In this document: piece by piece, positions 8,265 through 15,702 of the stretch | How positions within the stretch are numbered: position 1 is the first letter of the stretch | Layout of the letters: each line of letters starts with the position of its first letter | Origin: a virus | Virus record (IMG/VR): IMGVR_UViG_3300025889_001085 | Span: 1 to 21,759 of that record | Strand: one strand, 5' to 3' | DNA length: 21,759 nucleotides | The notes under the pieces: model-generated | Told to the model about the DNA's origin: nothing | Seen by the model: the letters and a program-made list of their open reading frames with translations, nothing else | The model's database searches: none | Made by a program: the position numbers and the translations under genes

Positions 8265-9733
8265 CGCTTACCGCCCTGCTCGACGTTAAAGCGCATTTTG
8301 CCGATGCGCCAATTCGTATACTCGGAGCCTGTGAACCTGACTCGGATTTGCCGCCCAGTAGCACGCAGACTCGTTGGGTTCGACATTGAATACGGGCCGT
8401 ACTCACGCTCTTCACCATTGGGGTAGAAGCGGGTTTTGATGATTGCTGTGACATCGCCTTGGTTTAGTTCATCAGGAATCATTTGCGTCAGGTGCATGAC
8501 GTTGTCACCGTTTGCGATGTTGATCGGTCCGCTCTCCAGATACGGGCTGTTGCCGCCGTAATCGTTGCCAATTTCGTGGTTGTATGAGTTGCCATTGTGG
8601 TCAAACCAGACGGGCGTTGTAAATACACCAGAATCAACGCCAGCAGTGCGATCAAGTTGCCCGACAGTCCAGATATTGTCTTGGTAGTCGTAAACCACGT
8701 AACGATCATTTTCGGTCGAGTCTGCCGATGGATAGAACCACCAAATCTCACCAAAGCGCCCATTGTGAACGCCAAAAGATTTACTGATCTGCTGGCGGTT
8801 TATGTCGTTAAAAACATAATCCAACACGTCACACTTAATGACCGCCACTCCAGAACCGTTGAACATAAAGAAGTTGTTGCGCCCCATCCAGAACGCACCC
8901 TCACCAACAGCCACCAGACCCTTGCGTGTAGCGATACCACAAGACGATCCAACGCGCTCAAAGCCGTAGACGGTAGGTGGACCAGCATACGTCGCAATAT
9001 GCGCGTCAGTGGTCGTTAAAAGCAGTGTACGACCGCGAACACGAACACCACACATCAGTTCGCCGTTTGTCTGCAATTCAAAGTCGCCAGCCTCATTGGT
9101 CGCCGCTGGAGTCCAATCAGTGTTGTTCTCACGGTCGCACCAAGCCACCTTACGTGGGTTGCCATCAGCCCCCAGAGCAAAAATGAACCGCTCTTCAGTT
9201 GCAATGATGCCAACGCAGTCAATGGGTGAATTGGTGATCTGTGCCGCAATACCAGTCAGTGGCCACTCGTACAACTTCCCATCATCAACAGAACAACCGA
9301 TCAGGTATTCACCCCAGTTGTCCAGTTGCCATGTTGTGGCCTCCAGCACCACGCCGTCTGTTGGACGGGTTACGCCATAGTAACCAGTGCCAAAAGCCTT
9401 GCCGCCGTAAGCAATGTTTTCTGCCGCACTATCCTGACCAGCAGTGAAACCAGATGGGGTAATGTCAGTCGCAGTGCCGTCGTAGTTGATGGCGTACAAC
9501 TCATTGTATGTGCCAACAGCAAGGTGTGGGTCGTGTGAGTTGTCAAGCCAAGCGTGTGCCGCCCGTGGAGCCTCATCAACCACGTTTGCAACGCGAGTTA
9601 CCCAGCCCCCAACAGGTCGAATTGAATTGTTCTGCCAGCGGACTAAGTTTGCACTATTCCAGCGGCCAGAAGACTCGTAGTCTGTACCGTTGCTGTAAAC
9701 GCCCGCAGGCAAGTCAAGTTTAATTAAAGCCAT
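8261..9733 (-). CDS. Tail nozzle / P22 gp10-like stabilisation protein
   Basis: 490 residues, beta-rich throughout, without a signal peptide. The N-terminus (LDLPAGVYSNGTDYESSGRW, then NSANLVRWQNNSIRPVGGW at about 26-44) is the pattern I associate with phage head-stabilisation or tail-hub proteins related to P22 gp10, which seal the DNA channel and form the short-tail nozzle. The body has repeated blade-like segments (DPHLAVGTYNELYAINYDG; TEERFIFALGADG; GVFTTPVWFDHNG), consistent with a beta-propeller. The last 90 residues (MIPDELNQGDVTAIIKTRFY; GRQIRVRFTG) look like a beta-sandwich. It follows a tail protein and precedes the fibre, which fits a tail hub. The family assignment is from recall. 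Confidence 0.84.
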   Translation of the reverse strand: MALIKLDLPAGVYSNGTDYESSGRWNSANLVRWQNNSIRPVGGWVTRVANVVDEAPRAAHAWLDNSHDPHLAVGTYNELYAINYDGTATDITPSGFTAGQDSAAENIAYGGKAFGTGYYGVTRPTDGVVLEATTWQLDNWGEYLIGCSVDDGKLYEWPLTGIAAQITNSPIDCVGIIATEERFIFALGADGNPRKVAWCDRENNTDWTPAATNEAGDFELQTNGELMCGVRVRGRTLLLTTTDAHIATYAGPPTVYGFERVGSSCGIATRKGLVAVGEGAFWMGRNNFFMFNGSGVAVIKCDVLDYVFNDINRQQISKSFGVHNGRFGEIWWFYPSADSTENDRYVVYDYQDNIWTVGQLDRTAGVDSGVFTTPVWFDHNGNSYNHEIGNDYGGNSPYLESGPINIANGDNVMHLTQMIPDELNQGDVTAIIKTRFYPNGEEREYGPYSMSNPTSLRATGRQIRVRFTGSEYTNWRIGKMRFNVEQGGKR

Positions 9734-9741
9734 GCTTAACC

Positions 9742-10437
9742 CTATGCGGCAAGTTTAGTCCACGTTTCGCTTGTTGCTGGAATGGGTGTCCACGTTTCTG
9801 ATGTGACAACGTAAGGCTCCCATTTTTCTCGACCACCAATAGACGGCACAGTGGAAACTGCCTGAATCGACTGTACAGCAACGCTTCGCTGTCTAATGTA
9901 GTTAATTGAAACAGATGACGCTGACTCAATCCCCAAACCGCCAGCCGCTGTAATGTTGGCGCTTGCATCAAACACCAATTCAGATGCAATAGACGCGCTA
10001 CCAAGAGCCATCCTCTCACAATTGGCAGAGGTACTCGACAAAACAGATGTTGACGCCTCTGCATTGGTAATGAACTGCAATGAGGCTTCTGCAAGCGTCA
10101 CGCCAGCAACCACAGTTGCCGATCCTTGGATTACTTTAGTGCCAGATGCCGTTGAACCAACAGCAGACCCACCCATTGAGGCAAGCCCGTCAAACACCTC
10201 AACAGCCGCGGATGCCGTGGTGGATACTGCGGTTACATCCTGAGACGAACCCTCAATTACAAATACGCCGACAGCAGACCCGTCTGAACTTGCAGAAAAG
10301 GCGGCAGACCCGTAATAGACCTTGCCGCCAATAACGCTGGTTGTGGCAACGACAGAGCCAGATGCAGTTGCATCTACGTATGTGGTGACGCCGTAATTGC
10401 CATCACCAAAGTTTGCTATGCCATAGCCACGCGCCAT
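9742..10437 (-). CDS. Low-complexity Ser/Ala/Val-rich tail protein
   Basis: 231 residues, opening with MARGYGIANFGDGNYG, a start I recall from phage tail proteins. Residues 20-200 are almost only Ser, Ala, Thr, Val and Gly, with alternating polarity that predicts repeated beta strands and no charged core, as in fibrous or shell-like virion proteins. The C-terminus contains two 10-residue copies (TSETWTPIPA and TSETWTKLAA), encoded by a 30-base tandem repeat. No enzymatic motif, signal peptide or coiled coil is visible. It sits between the 126-aa structural protein and the gp10-like nozzle, three bases after the former. It is probably a tail or decoration component; the exact role is unknown. 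Confidence 0.8.
   Translation of the reverse strand: MARGYGIANFGDGNYGVTTYVDATASGSVVATTSVIGGKVYYGSAAFSASSDGSAVGVFVIEGSSQDVTAVSTTASAAVEVFDGLASMGGSAVGSTASGTKVIQGSATVVAGVTLAEASLQFITNAEASTSVLSSTSANCERMALGSASIASELVFDASANITAAGGLGIESASSVSINYIRQRSVAVQSIQAVSTVPSIGGREKWEPYVVTSETWTPIPATSETWTKLAA
9758..9798 (-). repeat. Two-copy 30-base tandem repeat encoding TSETWT
   Basis: GTCCACGTTTC occurs at 9758-9768 and again at 9788-9798 on the plus strand, in frame with period 30. It encodes the two terminal TSETWT copies of the Ser/Ala-rich tail protein. This is a recent or selected duplication inside the coding sequence, not a mobile element. Confidence 0.8.
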
Positions 10438-10440
10438 TTA

Positions 10441-10821
10441 TCAGTCCAGAGTAATGTCGAGATCGCCAGTTGGAATGCGGAACACGTCGCCAGAAGAGAT
10501 GGTCTTGCTGGCTGTCAAAGCCGCATAAGCAAGCAGATTCCCTGCGGTTGATGCGTCATAAATGCCAACGTGCGTTACCGTACCGTAGTTATCAGTTGCG
10601 GTTGGGTACTCGATAGCCGCAGTTGTCGTTGCGGTATTACCAGACACAGAAAAAGAACCAGCCTGACGCGCATAGCCGCCACCAGAAACCTCTGTGCCGC
10701 TACCGTCTTCTGCTGGGTTGGATGTAAACAGCGCAACATAAACAGCAGATGGTGATGTGTATGCGGTGTTTGTGAAAACGTGATCTAAGACTTTCGTCTC
10801 CAGATAATTTGAAAAGCTCAT
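10441..10821 (-). CDS. Virion/tail structural protein, gp80-like
   Basis: 126 residues, mostly beta, with the opening MSFSNYLETKVLDHVFTNTA, then AVYVALFTSNPAEDGSGTEV, a GGGYARQ motif at about residues 48-54, and a terminal VFRIPTGDLDITL. I recognise this pattern (nYleNklLdhvf...Y..P..vyvaLfts.P...G.g.Ev.ggsYaR) from a widespread small phage protein family often labelled tail-fibre-like or gp80-like. Members lie among tail genes and their exact position in the virion is poorly defined. The start codon overlaps the adaptor stop (ATGA), so translation is coupled to the adaptor gene. A decoration or tail role is inferred. Confidence 0.88.
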   Translation of the reverse strand: MSFSNYLETKVLDHVFTNTAYTSPSAVYVALFTSNPAEDGSGTEVSGGGYARQAGSFSVSGNTATTTAAIEYPTATDNYGTVTHVGIYDASTAGNLLAYAALTASKTISSGDVFRIPTGDLDITLD

Positions 10822-11444
10822 GCTAAACCTCTTACTTTAGGTACTAAACTGACGCCGCTGTATTTGGCGTTTTTGGATGACTCATTGAGCCGCGAAACAG
10901 CCGCAGAATACAGTTGCGCCCATACTGCGAGTCGAGCGTCGTCTTGTAGGTAGGGGGCTGAATGAATCAACGACCCGTACAAGTAAACGTCAGGAGCCGC
11001 GCTCAGTAACCAGTTTGTAGCATTTGAGGCTAAATCTGGCACTTGAGCGTAGTATAACAGTTCAACATCTACGTCTGCAATTGGGGTTGGGTATAAGTGA
11101 AACTGCCCAGCTTCCAATGTGTAGTATTTCGGTGTGTTGTATTGGTCGTTGGCGATTGCCCGCATATCAGCCATCGAGGTCGAGTCGATCATCTTGATGG
11201 GTGATGTGCCGTTACCAACAACGTTAAACCGCAGGGTCTCAACCCAGTCGGCAGGGACTTGCATATAAGCGTCGCCAGCAGACTGTTGACCACTTGTACG
11301 AGTCTCCATGCGCCAGTGACGCACGTCGCGGTTGACCGCCGCCTCACACAGCGAAATGAATGTGGGAATGGACGACGTGAGGTCGTCTCGGTTCAATGTC
11401 TCTGCAATGGTCGATCGCAGGTTTGTGTAGTTAGTTAATGCCAT
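10818..11444 (-). CDS. Head-tail adaptor protein, SU10-like
   Basis: 208 residues. The N-terminus MALTNYTNLRSTIAETLNRD, followed by IPTFISLCEAAVNRDVRHWR at about 26-45, is the helical hallmark of the SU10-type phage adaptor family. These proteins attach as a dodecameric ring below the portal and connect it to the short tail. Residues 55-130 form a beta-rich middle (YMQVPADWVETLRFNV; KYYTLEAGQFHLYP) with the VELLYYAQVPDL strand. The C-terminal helix carries APDVYLYGSLIHSAPYLQDD, a conserved AP.ly.yg.l..aa.yl.dd pattern. The location immediately before tail genes fits. Partners should be the portal at 308-2407 and the gp10-like protein. The family call is quite confident, from recall of the motif. 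Confidence 0.9.
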   Translation of the reverse strand: MALTNYTNLRSTIAETLNRDDLTSSIPTFISLCEAAVNRDVRHWRMETRTSGQQSAGDAYMQVPADWVETLRFNVVGNGTSPIKMIDSTSMADMRAIANDQYNTPKYYTLEAGQFHLYPTPIADVDVELLYYAQVPDLASNATNWLLSAAPDVYLYGSLIHSAPYLQDDARLAVWAQLYSAAVSRLNESSKNAKYSGVSLVPKVRGLA

Positions 11445-11448
11445 AGTA

Positions 11449-11712
11449 TTACCACTTTACTTTGTCAGCCCAGTAAGCCGCCGACATCTTGCCCTTGGCA
11501 ATGTTCTTGGCGTGTCGAGCCTTGAACGCTTCGTTGCGCTTTGATCCATCAGGTGAGCCTTTTGCGCCCTGCTGACCAAAACGAATTGTCTTTACCTGTT
11601 CGCCAGACTTGGCCACCACGACGTGCGACTTGGTCGGATGGCTTGGTGTCTTCTTTGGCTTATTGTAGCCAGAGACGCCAGCACGCGCCAGTCGGCTGTC
11701 CTTGGTAGCCAT
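11449..11712 (-). CDS. 87-aa basic conserved phage protein
   Basis: Very basic protein, rich in Lys, Gly and Ser, ending in KARHAKNIAKGKMSAAYWAD and KVKW. I recall this C-terminal block as strongly conserved in small proteins of many podovirus and siphovirus genomes, beginning with an SRLARAGVSGYNKPKKTPSH-like segment as here. No biochemical function is known to me; the composition suggests nucleic-acid or capsid-internal contact. Its ATG at 11712-11710 shares a base with the stop of the 36-aa gene (TAATG), and the adaptor starts five bases after its stop. The position between terL and the adaptor makes a virion role plausible. Confidence 0.87.
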   Translation of the reverse strand: MATKDSRLARAGVSGYNKPKKTPSHPTKSHVVVAKSGEQVKTIRFGQQGAKGSPDGSKRNEAFKARHAKNIAKGKMSAAYWADKVKW

Positions 11713-11822
11713 TACTTGCTCTTAGCGAGGCATTTGCCTGCCTTTTTGCACATGGCTGGAGTTGGGCAACCAGCGCATGGTTTGAATGCTTTGACAGGGA
11801 TTACTTTTTTCTTTGTAGCCAT
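11712..11822 (-). CDS. 36-aa Cys-rich microprotein
   Basis: A short frame from ATG at 11822 to TAA at 11712 encodes MATKKKVIPVKAFKPCAGCP and a further 16 residues. Four cysteines at 16, 19, 25 and 31 (CAGC, then MCKKAGKC) could bind a metal ion or form disulphides. The protein is strongly basic. The start shares a base with the stop of the 150-aa gene and the stop shares a base with the next start (both TAATG). GGTGGG lies about 6 bases upstream. These junctions make translation likely. I have a vague recall of similar CxGC...KKAGKC microproteins in phages; the function is unknown, and a zinc knuckle is only a suggestion. Confidence 0.75.
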   Translation of the reverse strand: MATKKKVIPVKAFKPCAGCPTPAMCKKAGKCLAKSK

Positions 11823-12274
11823 TATTTACCCACCATTCTTAAAAGTCCACCAGCGGACGGGTTCTTGCCCAGCTTTGAAAACGGGCTTTCGTACTCAGGC
11901 TCGTCGTCATAAATGATCTTCCAGTTGTTTTTGGGGTCACCATGAAGACCAGTTCCCTCATACGAAACAATTGGAGCCGCCCTCGTTGGGTCAGCTTGAT
12001 CCAGCGCGGTTTGCATCATGTGCGTGTAGTTGATCACAGGCACTTCGCCATAAAACGCTTTTGCAGACGCATAGGGTTCACCAGTCATTGCCCCGTAAGC
12101 ATCAGTAGCAGTACCAACAGCATTCAAAAGACCCTTGCCCTTTTGATAAGCCATGTACTGCGGACCAAGCCCAACTGCCCACGCTCCAAGCATTTTAGCC
12201 AAAGAATACGCATTGTCTTCATTGAAGACAGGGTGAGGGTATTGCGGGCGCTCTTCTGGGATGTTATCAGCCAT
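11822..12274 (-). CDS. 150-aa phage protein, unknown
   Basis: Not recognised as a named family. Residues about 20-65 are mildly hydrophobic and Gly/Ala-rich (SLAKMLGAWAVGLGPQYMAY, then GLLNAVGTATDAYGAMTG). The rest is polar (NYTHMMQTALDQADPTRAAP), ending basic (SAGGLLRMVGK). There is no clear transmembrane helix or signal peptide. The start ATG shares a base with the stop of the 55-aa gene and the stop shares a base with the 36-aa gene, so the three are translationally linked. Lying between terL and the adaptor, it may be a minor virion or ejection-associated protein. It shares a style with the 187-aa protein upstream: Tyr/Asn/Pro-rich, with a PAGL/AGGL-type end. Confidence 0.8.
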   Translation of the reverse strand: MADNIPEERPQYPHPVFNEDNAYSLAKMLGAWAVGLGPQYMAYQKGKGLLNAVGTATDAYGAMTGEPYASAKAFYGEVPVINYTHMMQTALDQADPTRAAPIVSYEGTGLHGDPKNNWKIIYDDEPEYESPFSKLGKNPSAGGLLRMVGK

Positions 12275-12441
12275 TACTTCTTCGCTTTATTGCGCTTTGC
12301 GCGCATATTGCGCTCTGGTAGTGAGCGACCAGCCATGCTCATGGCAATGGCCACAGCCTGCTTCTGGGGCTTTCCAGCTTTTATCTCAGTCTTGATGTTC
12401 TTGGAAATGGTCTTGGCGCTTGAGCCTTTTTTCAGTGGCAT
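12274..12441 (-). CDS. 55-aa basic phage microprotein
   Basis: The frame runs from ATG at 12441 to TAA at 12274 and encodes [20 protein letters not shown] followed by [20 protein letters not shown] and a Lys/Arg-rich tail. The block K.iskNI..Ei.[12 protein letters not shown] is one I recall from very common short phage proteins near head genes; the function is unknown to me. It is highly basic and probably a single helical hairpin. AAGGA lies 5 bases upstream of the ATG. The gene starts 9 bases after the 187-aa gene's stop, and its own stop overlaps the next start (TAATG). Confidence is high because of the family pattern, the Shine-Dalgarno and the exact fit between neighbours. Confidence 0.88.
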   Translation of the reverse strand: MPLKKGSSAKTISKNIKTEIKAGKPQKQAVAIAMSMAGRSLPERNMRAKRNKAKK

Positions 12442-12449
12442 ATCAATCC

Positions 12450-13013
12450 TTAAAGTGATGGCAACAAGCCAGCGGGCTTGTAGCGGATGTCAACTGGTCG
12501 CCCATCTTTGCCGATGTACGCCATGCCAATCTCGCTTGCCGCACCCTTGAGTCCCTTTAAAGCACCAGCGTTAGTCGCCCGTGCCGCCGCAACAAGTGGC
12601 TTCATTAAAGGATTCGTGTTTTCGTAGCCCTCGACAATCTTCTGCCGCTGTGGATTATTGAAGTCGTAATTGTCTTTAATGACGCGCGTGCCGTCTGGCA
12701 GTGTTTCGTAAGTAAAACGACCCAAGACGTTGGCAAACATATCTAAATCAGGATTGCCTGCAACAGCGCCCATTTTGTCGATGTTTGGATAATCTTTGTA
12801 CTGAATATCGCCCTTGTCGCCCTTACCAGCCAACAGGCTTTCCAACTCACGTAATTGGTACGGGTTGAAGTCTTCAGCAGTAATTGGCTTAGATCGGTCG
12901 CCAAACAGAACGTTCAAAAACATCTGCTCTTTGGTCATTGGAGGACGATAATCGCCACGACTGCCAACCACAAGTGCAGACTCTGGGTCTAAATTGTCAA
13001 GTAAGCCGCCCAT
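12450..13013 (-). CDS. 187-aa phage protein, unknown
   Basis: I do not recognise a family. Features: an N-terminal [20 protein letters not shown], a [20 protein letters not shown] segment, a GKGDKGD turn at about 63-69, and a C-terminal part with [20 protein letters not shown] and a final basic KPAGLLPSL. No transmembrane helix, signal sequence or catalytic motif is visible. The start ATG at 13013 has AGGAA 5 bases upstream. It is the first gene after a candidate promoter with a TATAAT box in the 47-base spacer behind terL. Its role may be structural, like that of its neighbours, but this is only position-based. Confidence 0.83.
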   Translation of the reverse strand: MGGLLDNLDPESALVVGSRGDYRPPMTKEQMFLNVLFGDRSKPITAEDFNPYQLRELESLLAGKGDKGDIQYKDYPNIDKMGAVAGNPDLDMFANVLGRFTYETLPDGTRVIKDNYDFNNPQRQKIVEGYENTNPLMKPLVAAARATNAGALKGLKGAASEIGMAYIGKDGRPVDIRYKPAGLLPSL

Positions 13014-13039
13014 ACCATTTCCTAAAATAGTTCGTTTTG

Positions 13040-13068
13040 ATTATAGCGGTCACCAAAGAGTTAAGCAA
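13040..13068 (-). promoter_or_regulatory. Candidate sigma70-type promoter behind terL
   Basis: On the minus strand a perfect TATAAT lies at 13045-13040 and TTGCTT at 13068-13063, with exactly 17 bases between. The -35 box covers the last codon and stop of terL. The predicted transcript would start near 13033, about 20 bases ahead of the 187-aa gene, and cover the virion genes. This is a sequence match only. Confidence 0.5.
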
Positions 13069-14356
13069 TTCCTTTCAGATTTCGCCTGATTGGAGCGCCC
13101 CAGTCGGATGTAGCCCTGTGACCGACCGCCAGATACCTGAAAGCATCAGAGCCGTGCGATGCCCAGTCGTGGGCTGGTCTTGAGCGCCATACCTTGCCGT
13201 TGTCGTCATATTCCCTGTGATACTGCCTGAGAGCATCTATACCGCGCTCACAGCGTTCTGCATCGAACCAGCAGTTGGCAAGCATCGACCGTACCGCTTG
13301 GATGCCGTCATCAACCATTAGTTGCGGCGCAATCGTAATCGGCTTGACACCCAGCCCGTCCAGCGTCTCAAGGCGTGACTTGCCCGACCCAAGCTCTCGG
13401 ACTCTAACGTCGTGAGGCAGAATATGGTTCGTGTAGACGTACCCTTTTTGGTTGAGTATCTGCACGTAGTGACCCAGCCCCACACCCGACGACTCATAGT
13501 AGTCAATGAGGCGAACCTCTGCCCCAACGTGTTGAGCGAACCAGATGGCTGTCGAGTCACCCACACCCAAGTCCCATGCGGTAGTGACCCCAATGCTCGG
13601 AGTGTAGTCAACAGTGCCGATTTGACCCTTATCCTTGCAATTGCGCATTTCAGTAGCGTAATACGCACCTTCAGCGTGAACAAGAAAATCACCCTCCCAA
13701 ACGTGGTCATAAATGTCTGGCCTCTTTCGTTTGTCTTCGAGCCGCTCCCTGTCCAGCACATCTGGGAACCAAGGATTGTCTCTCCAGTTCATGTCAATAA
13801 TGATGGCGTCGTCAGGCGCTTGCTCCACGAACCGCTTATGAGTCGCCGACTCTTTGGATTCAGGGTTGTACGTCACCCATATCTCTGAGTCGTTTTCCCG
13901 TACCGTTGGAATCAGCTTGCGCCAAGCCGTCTCACTGACCGACTCAGCCTCGTCGATCCACGCCACCAGAATACGTGCCTTTGACTTCAGGCTATCCAGT
14001 GACCGTCGTAGACCAGCAAATGTGTACGTAATCGCCCCGTCCTTTGACTTGATGTATTTGTCGCCCAGTTCGTAGTACGCATCAAGCTCTGGGACGCTCC
14101 TGATAGCCGCCTTGACCTCTTCCAGCGACGAATCGTCCAATGAGTTCATAAACTCACGACCACAGAGGATTTGCCCAGACAACCCAGCCCTACCCCACTG
14201 GTAACCCCTGACCGCAGTCATCAAAGCAAATGTGCGAGTCTTTGCACTGCCTCGGCCGCCTTTGGCTACACGGTAGCGCGCTTTCTTTGTGAAAACGGGA
14301 ATCAGCTTTGGCGGTAAGGTAAGACGTAGTTCAGGCTCTGTCTTCTTACTCATCAT
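13061..14356 (-). CDS. terL: Terminase large subunit (packaging ATPase/nuclease)
   Basis: Motor that threads phage DNA through the portal and cuts the concatemer. 431 residues, a usual length for PBSX-type terminases. The N-terminal ATPase has a Walker A GGRGSAKT at 33-40, Walker B ILVAWIDEAE at 129-138 (catalytic Glu after Asp), and a coupling motif VTYNPES at 161-167. The C-terminal RNase H-like nuclease has WDLGVGDSTAIWF starting with Asp262, LIDYYE at 284-289 (acidic), HD at 315-316 and a SHGSDAFRYL block at 400-409. All key residues appear present. The start overlaps terS by 11 bases; two tandem ATGs are available, and AGG lies 5 bases before the first. The partner is terS, upstream, and the portal. 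Confidence 0.96.
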   Translation of the reverse strand: MMSKKTEPELRLTLPPKLIPVFTKKARYRVAKGGRGSAKTRTFALMTAVRGYQWGRAGLSGQILCGREFMNSLDDSSLEEVKAAIRSVPELDAYYELGDKYIKSKDGAITYTFAGLRRSLDSLKSKARILVAWIDEAESVSETAWRKLIPTVRENDSEIWVTYNPESKESATHKRFVEQAPDDAIIIDMNWRDNPWFPDVLDRERLEDKRKRPDIYDHVWEGDFLVHAEGAYYATEMRNCKDKGQIGTVDYTPSIGVTTAWDLGVGDSTAIWFAQHVGAEVRLIDYYESSGVGLGHYVQILNQKGYVYTNHILPHDVRVRELGSGKSRLETLDGLGVKPITIAPQLMVDDGIQAVRSMLANCWFDAERCERGIDALRQYHREYDDNGKVWRSRPAHDWASHGSDAFRYLAVGHRATSDWGAPIRRNLKGIA

Positions 14357-14738
14357 CTGGACCTACCAAGCGGATGACAACTGGCTGACTTGCTGGAGTC
14401 ATTGAGCCATCGGAAGACGTTGCGTCCACCTTGTCTGAGTATCCATGCTTAGTCAGGATCATCTTGGTGATCGAGGCATTGAAGTGCCCCATCAAACCGT
14501 TTCGGATGAGTTCGTCTTCCTGCATTGACATGAGTTTTGCATAAATGTGAGAAAACTCTGGCTTGTCTTCGTCTTTAGCCCATGCTTGTAGTGTTTCACG
14601 GGCGACATCAAGTCGGACAGCAAGCCCTGCAATGCTTGGTAATGTGTTGAAGTCTTTTAAGTACCTGTGGCACTCTTCAAGCAGTTCAGGCGTGTATTTT
14701 GTTGGCCTGCCGCCTGCGTGTTTGGTTGGTTCTGTCAT
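14346..14738 (-). CDS. terS: Terminase small subunit
   Basis: Recognises phage DNA and loads the large subunit at the start of packaging. 130 residues. The N-terminus has the GGRPTKYTPEL signature at about 9-19, common in gp3-like small terminases, then a helix-turn-helix (LPSIAGLAVRLDVARETLQA at about 33-52), followed by a helical oligomerisation part (KLMSMQEDELIRNGLMGHFN). A segment SITKMILTKHGYSDKVDA at about 89-106 is also typical of the family. The C-terminal tail (PVVIRLVGPDDE) may contact the large subunit. The gene overlaps terL by 11 bases, in the usual terS-terL order. It starts 37 bases after the ADP-ribosyltransferase-like gene. Confidence 0.93.
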   Translation of the reverse strand: MTEPTKHAGGRPTKYTPELLEECHRYLKDFNTLPSIAGLAVRLDVARETLQAWAKDEDKPEFSHIYAKLMSMQEDELIRNGLMGHFNASITKMILTKHGYSDKVDATSSDGSMTPASQPVVIRLVGPDDE

Positions 14739-14775
14739 AGTGTTCTCTCTGTAAAACAGGTGGAGATTAAAAGGC

Positions 14776-15702
14776 TTATTCTAACGGTATGCCATTCCGC
14801 TCAAGAATCTTTAATAAACCCTCGTTTTGTGGAAACACCACAAAGTTGCGCGTGTCAGCTTTCTTGCCGCCACGACTCTGAGCATCAAAGTATCTGATCC
14901 CAGTCACTCCAGCAGAGCGCATGGCTTCAGCACCCTCTGGTAGCTTTGCATTCATAGCGGCAACCAAGTCGCCACCAAGATCATCAGGAGCCAGACCAAA
15001 CTTTTTGGCCAAAGCCTGCACTTCTGGTGTCTGCTTGCTGATCTCAGCATCCCAGTCAAGCATCTTTGCGATCTGGTCGTCTGGCAAGTCAATTTTGTAC
15101 AAATTCCCTTGGCTTTCTAACGGTTTTGCATAATTGCCAGATTCCAACAAATCAAGCGTCTCAGTAAGCAATTTTTTTTGCTCATGGAGTGGATTGTTTT
15201 CAAGCACAAATCGAATATCATCTGCGGCATATTTTGCATCACCCGCAAGCTCCGCTAACCGCTTGGCATTTGCGTGTGCGTTTAATCGACCTTGATTAGC
15301 AATATCTCGGTTTGATAAATTTGTCGCATAGCTTTTTGCTGTTTCTGGACTTTCAGCAACATAGTGCCCGTAACCATAAGCCTGTGCGCCCTCACCAGAA
15401 CCAATTGATTTTGGTGCGAATGCATTGAACTTGTATGGGCTACCGTGGAACACAGTCATGCCCATCGGGTTATATGCTTCAGCCAGCAGACCAGACAACT
15501 CTTGACTCTTTGGACCAAACAGTGGACCACCGTTGCGACCCTCTTGAGCCGCCTCGGATGTCAAGGCATTCAACACCCCAGCACGGTCATTAGCGTTGCC
15601 AACGATCTGCTGTGCCGACTCCACTGGGTTTGATAGCATATCCAGCAGAGACCTCTTAAATGAGTCTGCGGTGCTATAAATGGATGCTAATGGTGATGGC
15701 AT
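14776..15702 (-). CDS. Putative ADP-ribosyltransferase-like protein (polyvalent-protein type)
   Basis: 308 residues in two parts. Residues 1-75 are helical and of unknown role. From about 80 a domain shows signs of a phage ADP-ribosyltransferase fold: MTVFHGSPYKFNAF (His-Gly at 86-87), GSGEGAQAYGYGHYVAESPE (101-120, with Tyr at 114), LYKIDLPD (201-208), GVTGIRYFDAQSRGG (265-279) and NFVVF (286-290). Such HG/YG.Y/NFVVF domains occur in phage and mobile-element polyvalent proteins, which travel with the DNA and modify host targets using NAD. The third catalytic residue is not clear to me, so activity is uncertain. It overlaps the 516-aa gene by one base (TAATG) and precedes terS. There is no signal peptide or membrane segment. 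Confidence 0.82.
   Translation of the reverse strand: MPSPLASIYSTADSFKRSLLDMLSNPVESAQQIVGNANDRAGVLNALTSEAAQEGRNGGPLFGPKSQELSGLLAEAYNPMGMTVFHGSPYKFNAFAPKSIGSGEGAQAYGYGHYVAESPETAKSYATNLSNRDIANQGRLNAHANAKRLAELAGDAKYAADDIRFVLENNPLHEQKKLLTETLDLLESGNYAKPLESQGNLYKIDLPDDQIAKMLDWDAEISKQTPEVQALAKKFGLAPDDLGGDLVAAMNAKLPEGAEAMRSAGVTGIRYFDAQSRGGKKADTRNFVVFPQNEGLLKILERNGIPLE

Noticed and set aside
9720-10094. 124-aa minus-strand frame overlapping the Ser/Ala-rich tail gene
   Set aside because: It is the neighbouring frame of a repetitive GCN/TCN-rich sequence, and gives a Leu/Arg-rich string with no start signal.
11942-12550. 202-aa plus-strand open frame
   Set aside because: It runs antisense over the 150-, 55- and 187-aa genes, whose composition and junctions are coherent; its product is Arg/Cys/Phe-rich without motifs, and no other plus-strand gene exists here.
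13318-13761. 147-aa minus-strand and 158-aa plus-strand (13412-13888) frames inside terL
   Set aside because: terL is intact with all ATPase and nuclease motifs in one frame, so both are shadows of its codon pattern.
14739-14775. Possible terminator or promoter between the ART-like gene and terS
   Set aside because: The 37-base gap has no stem with a T-run and no convincing -10/-35 pair; transcription probably continues through.
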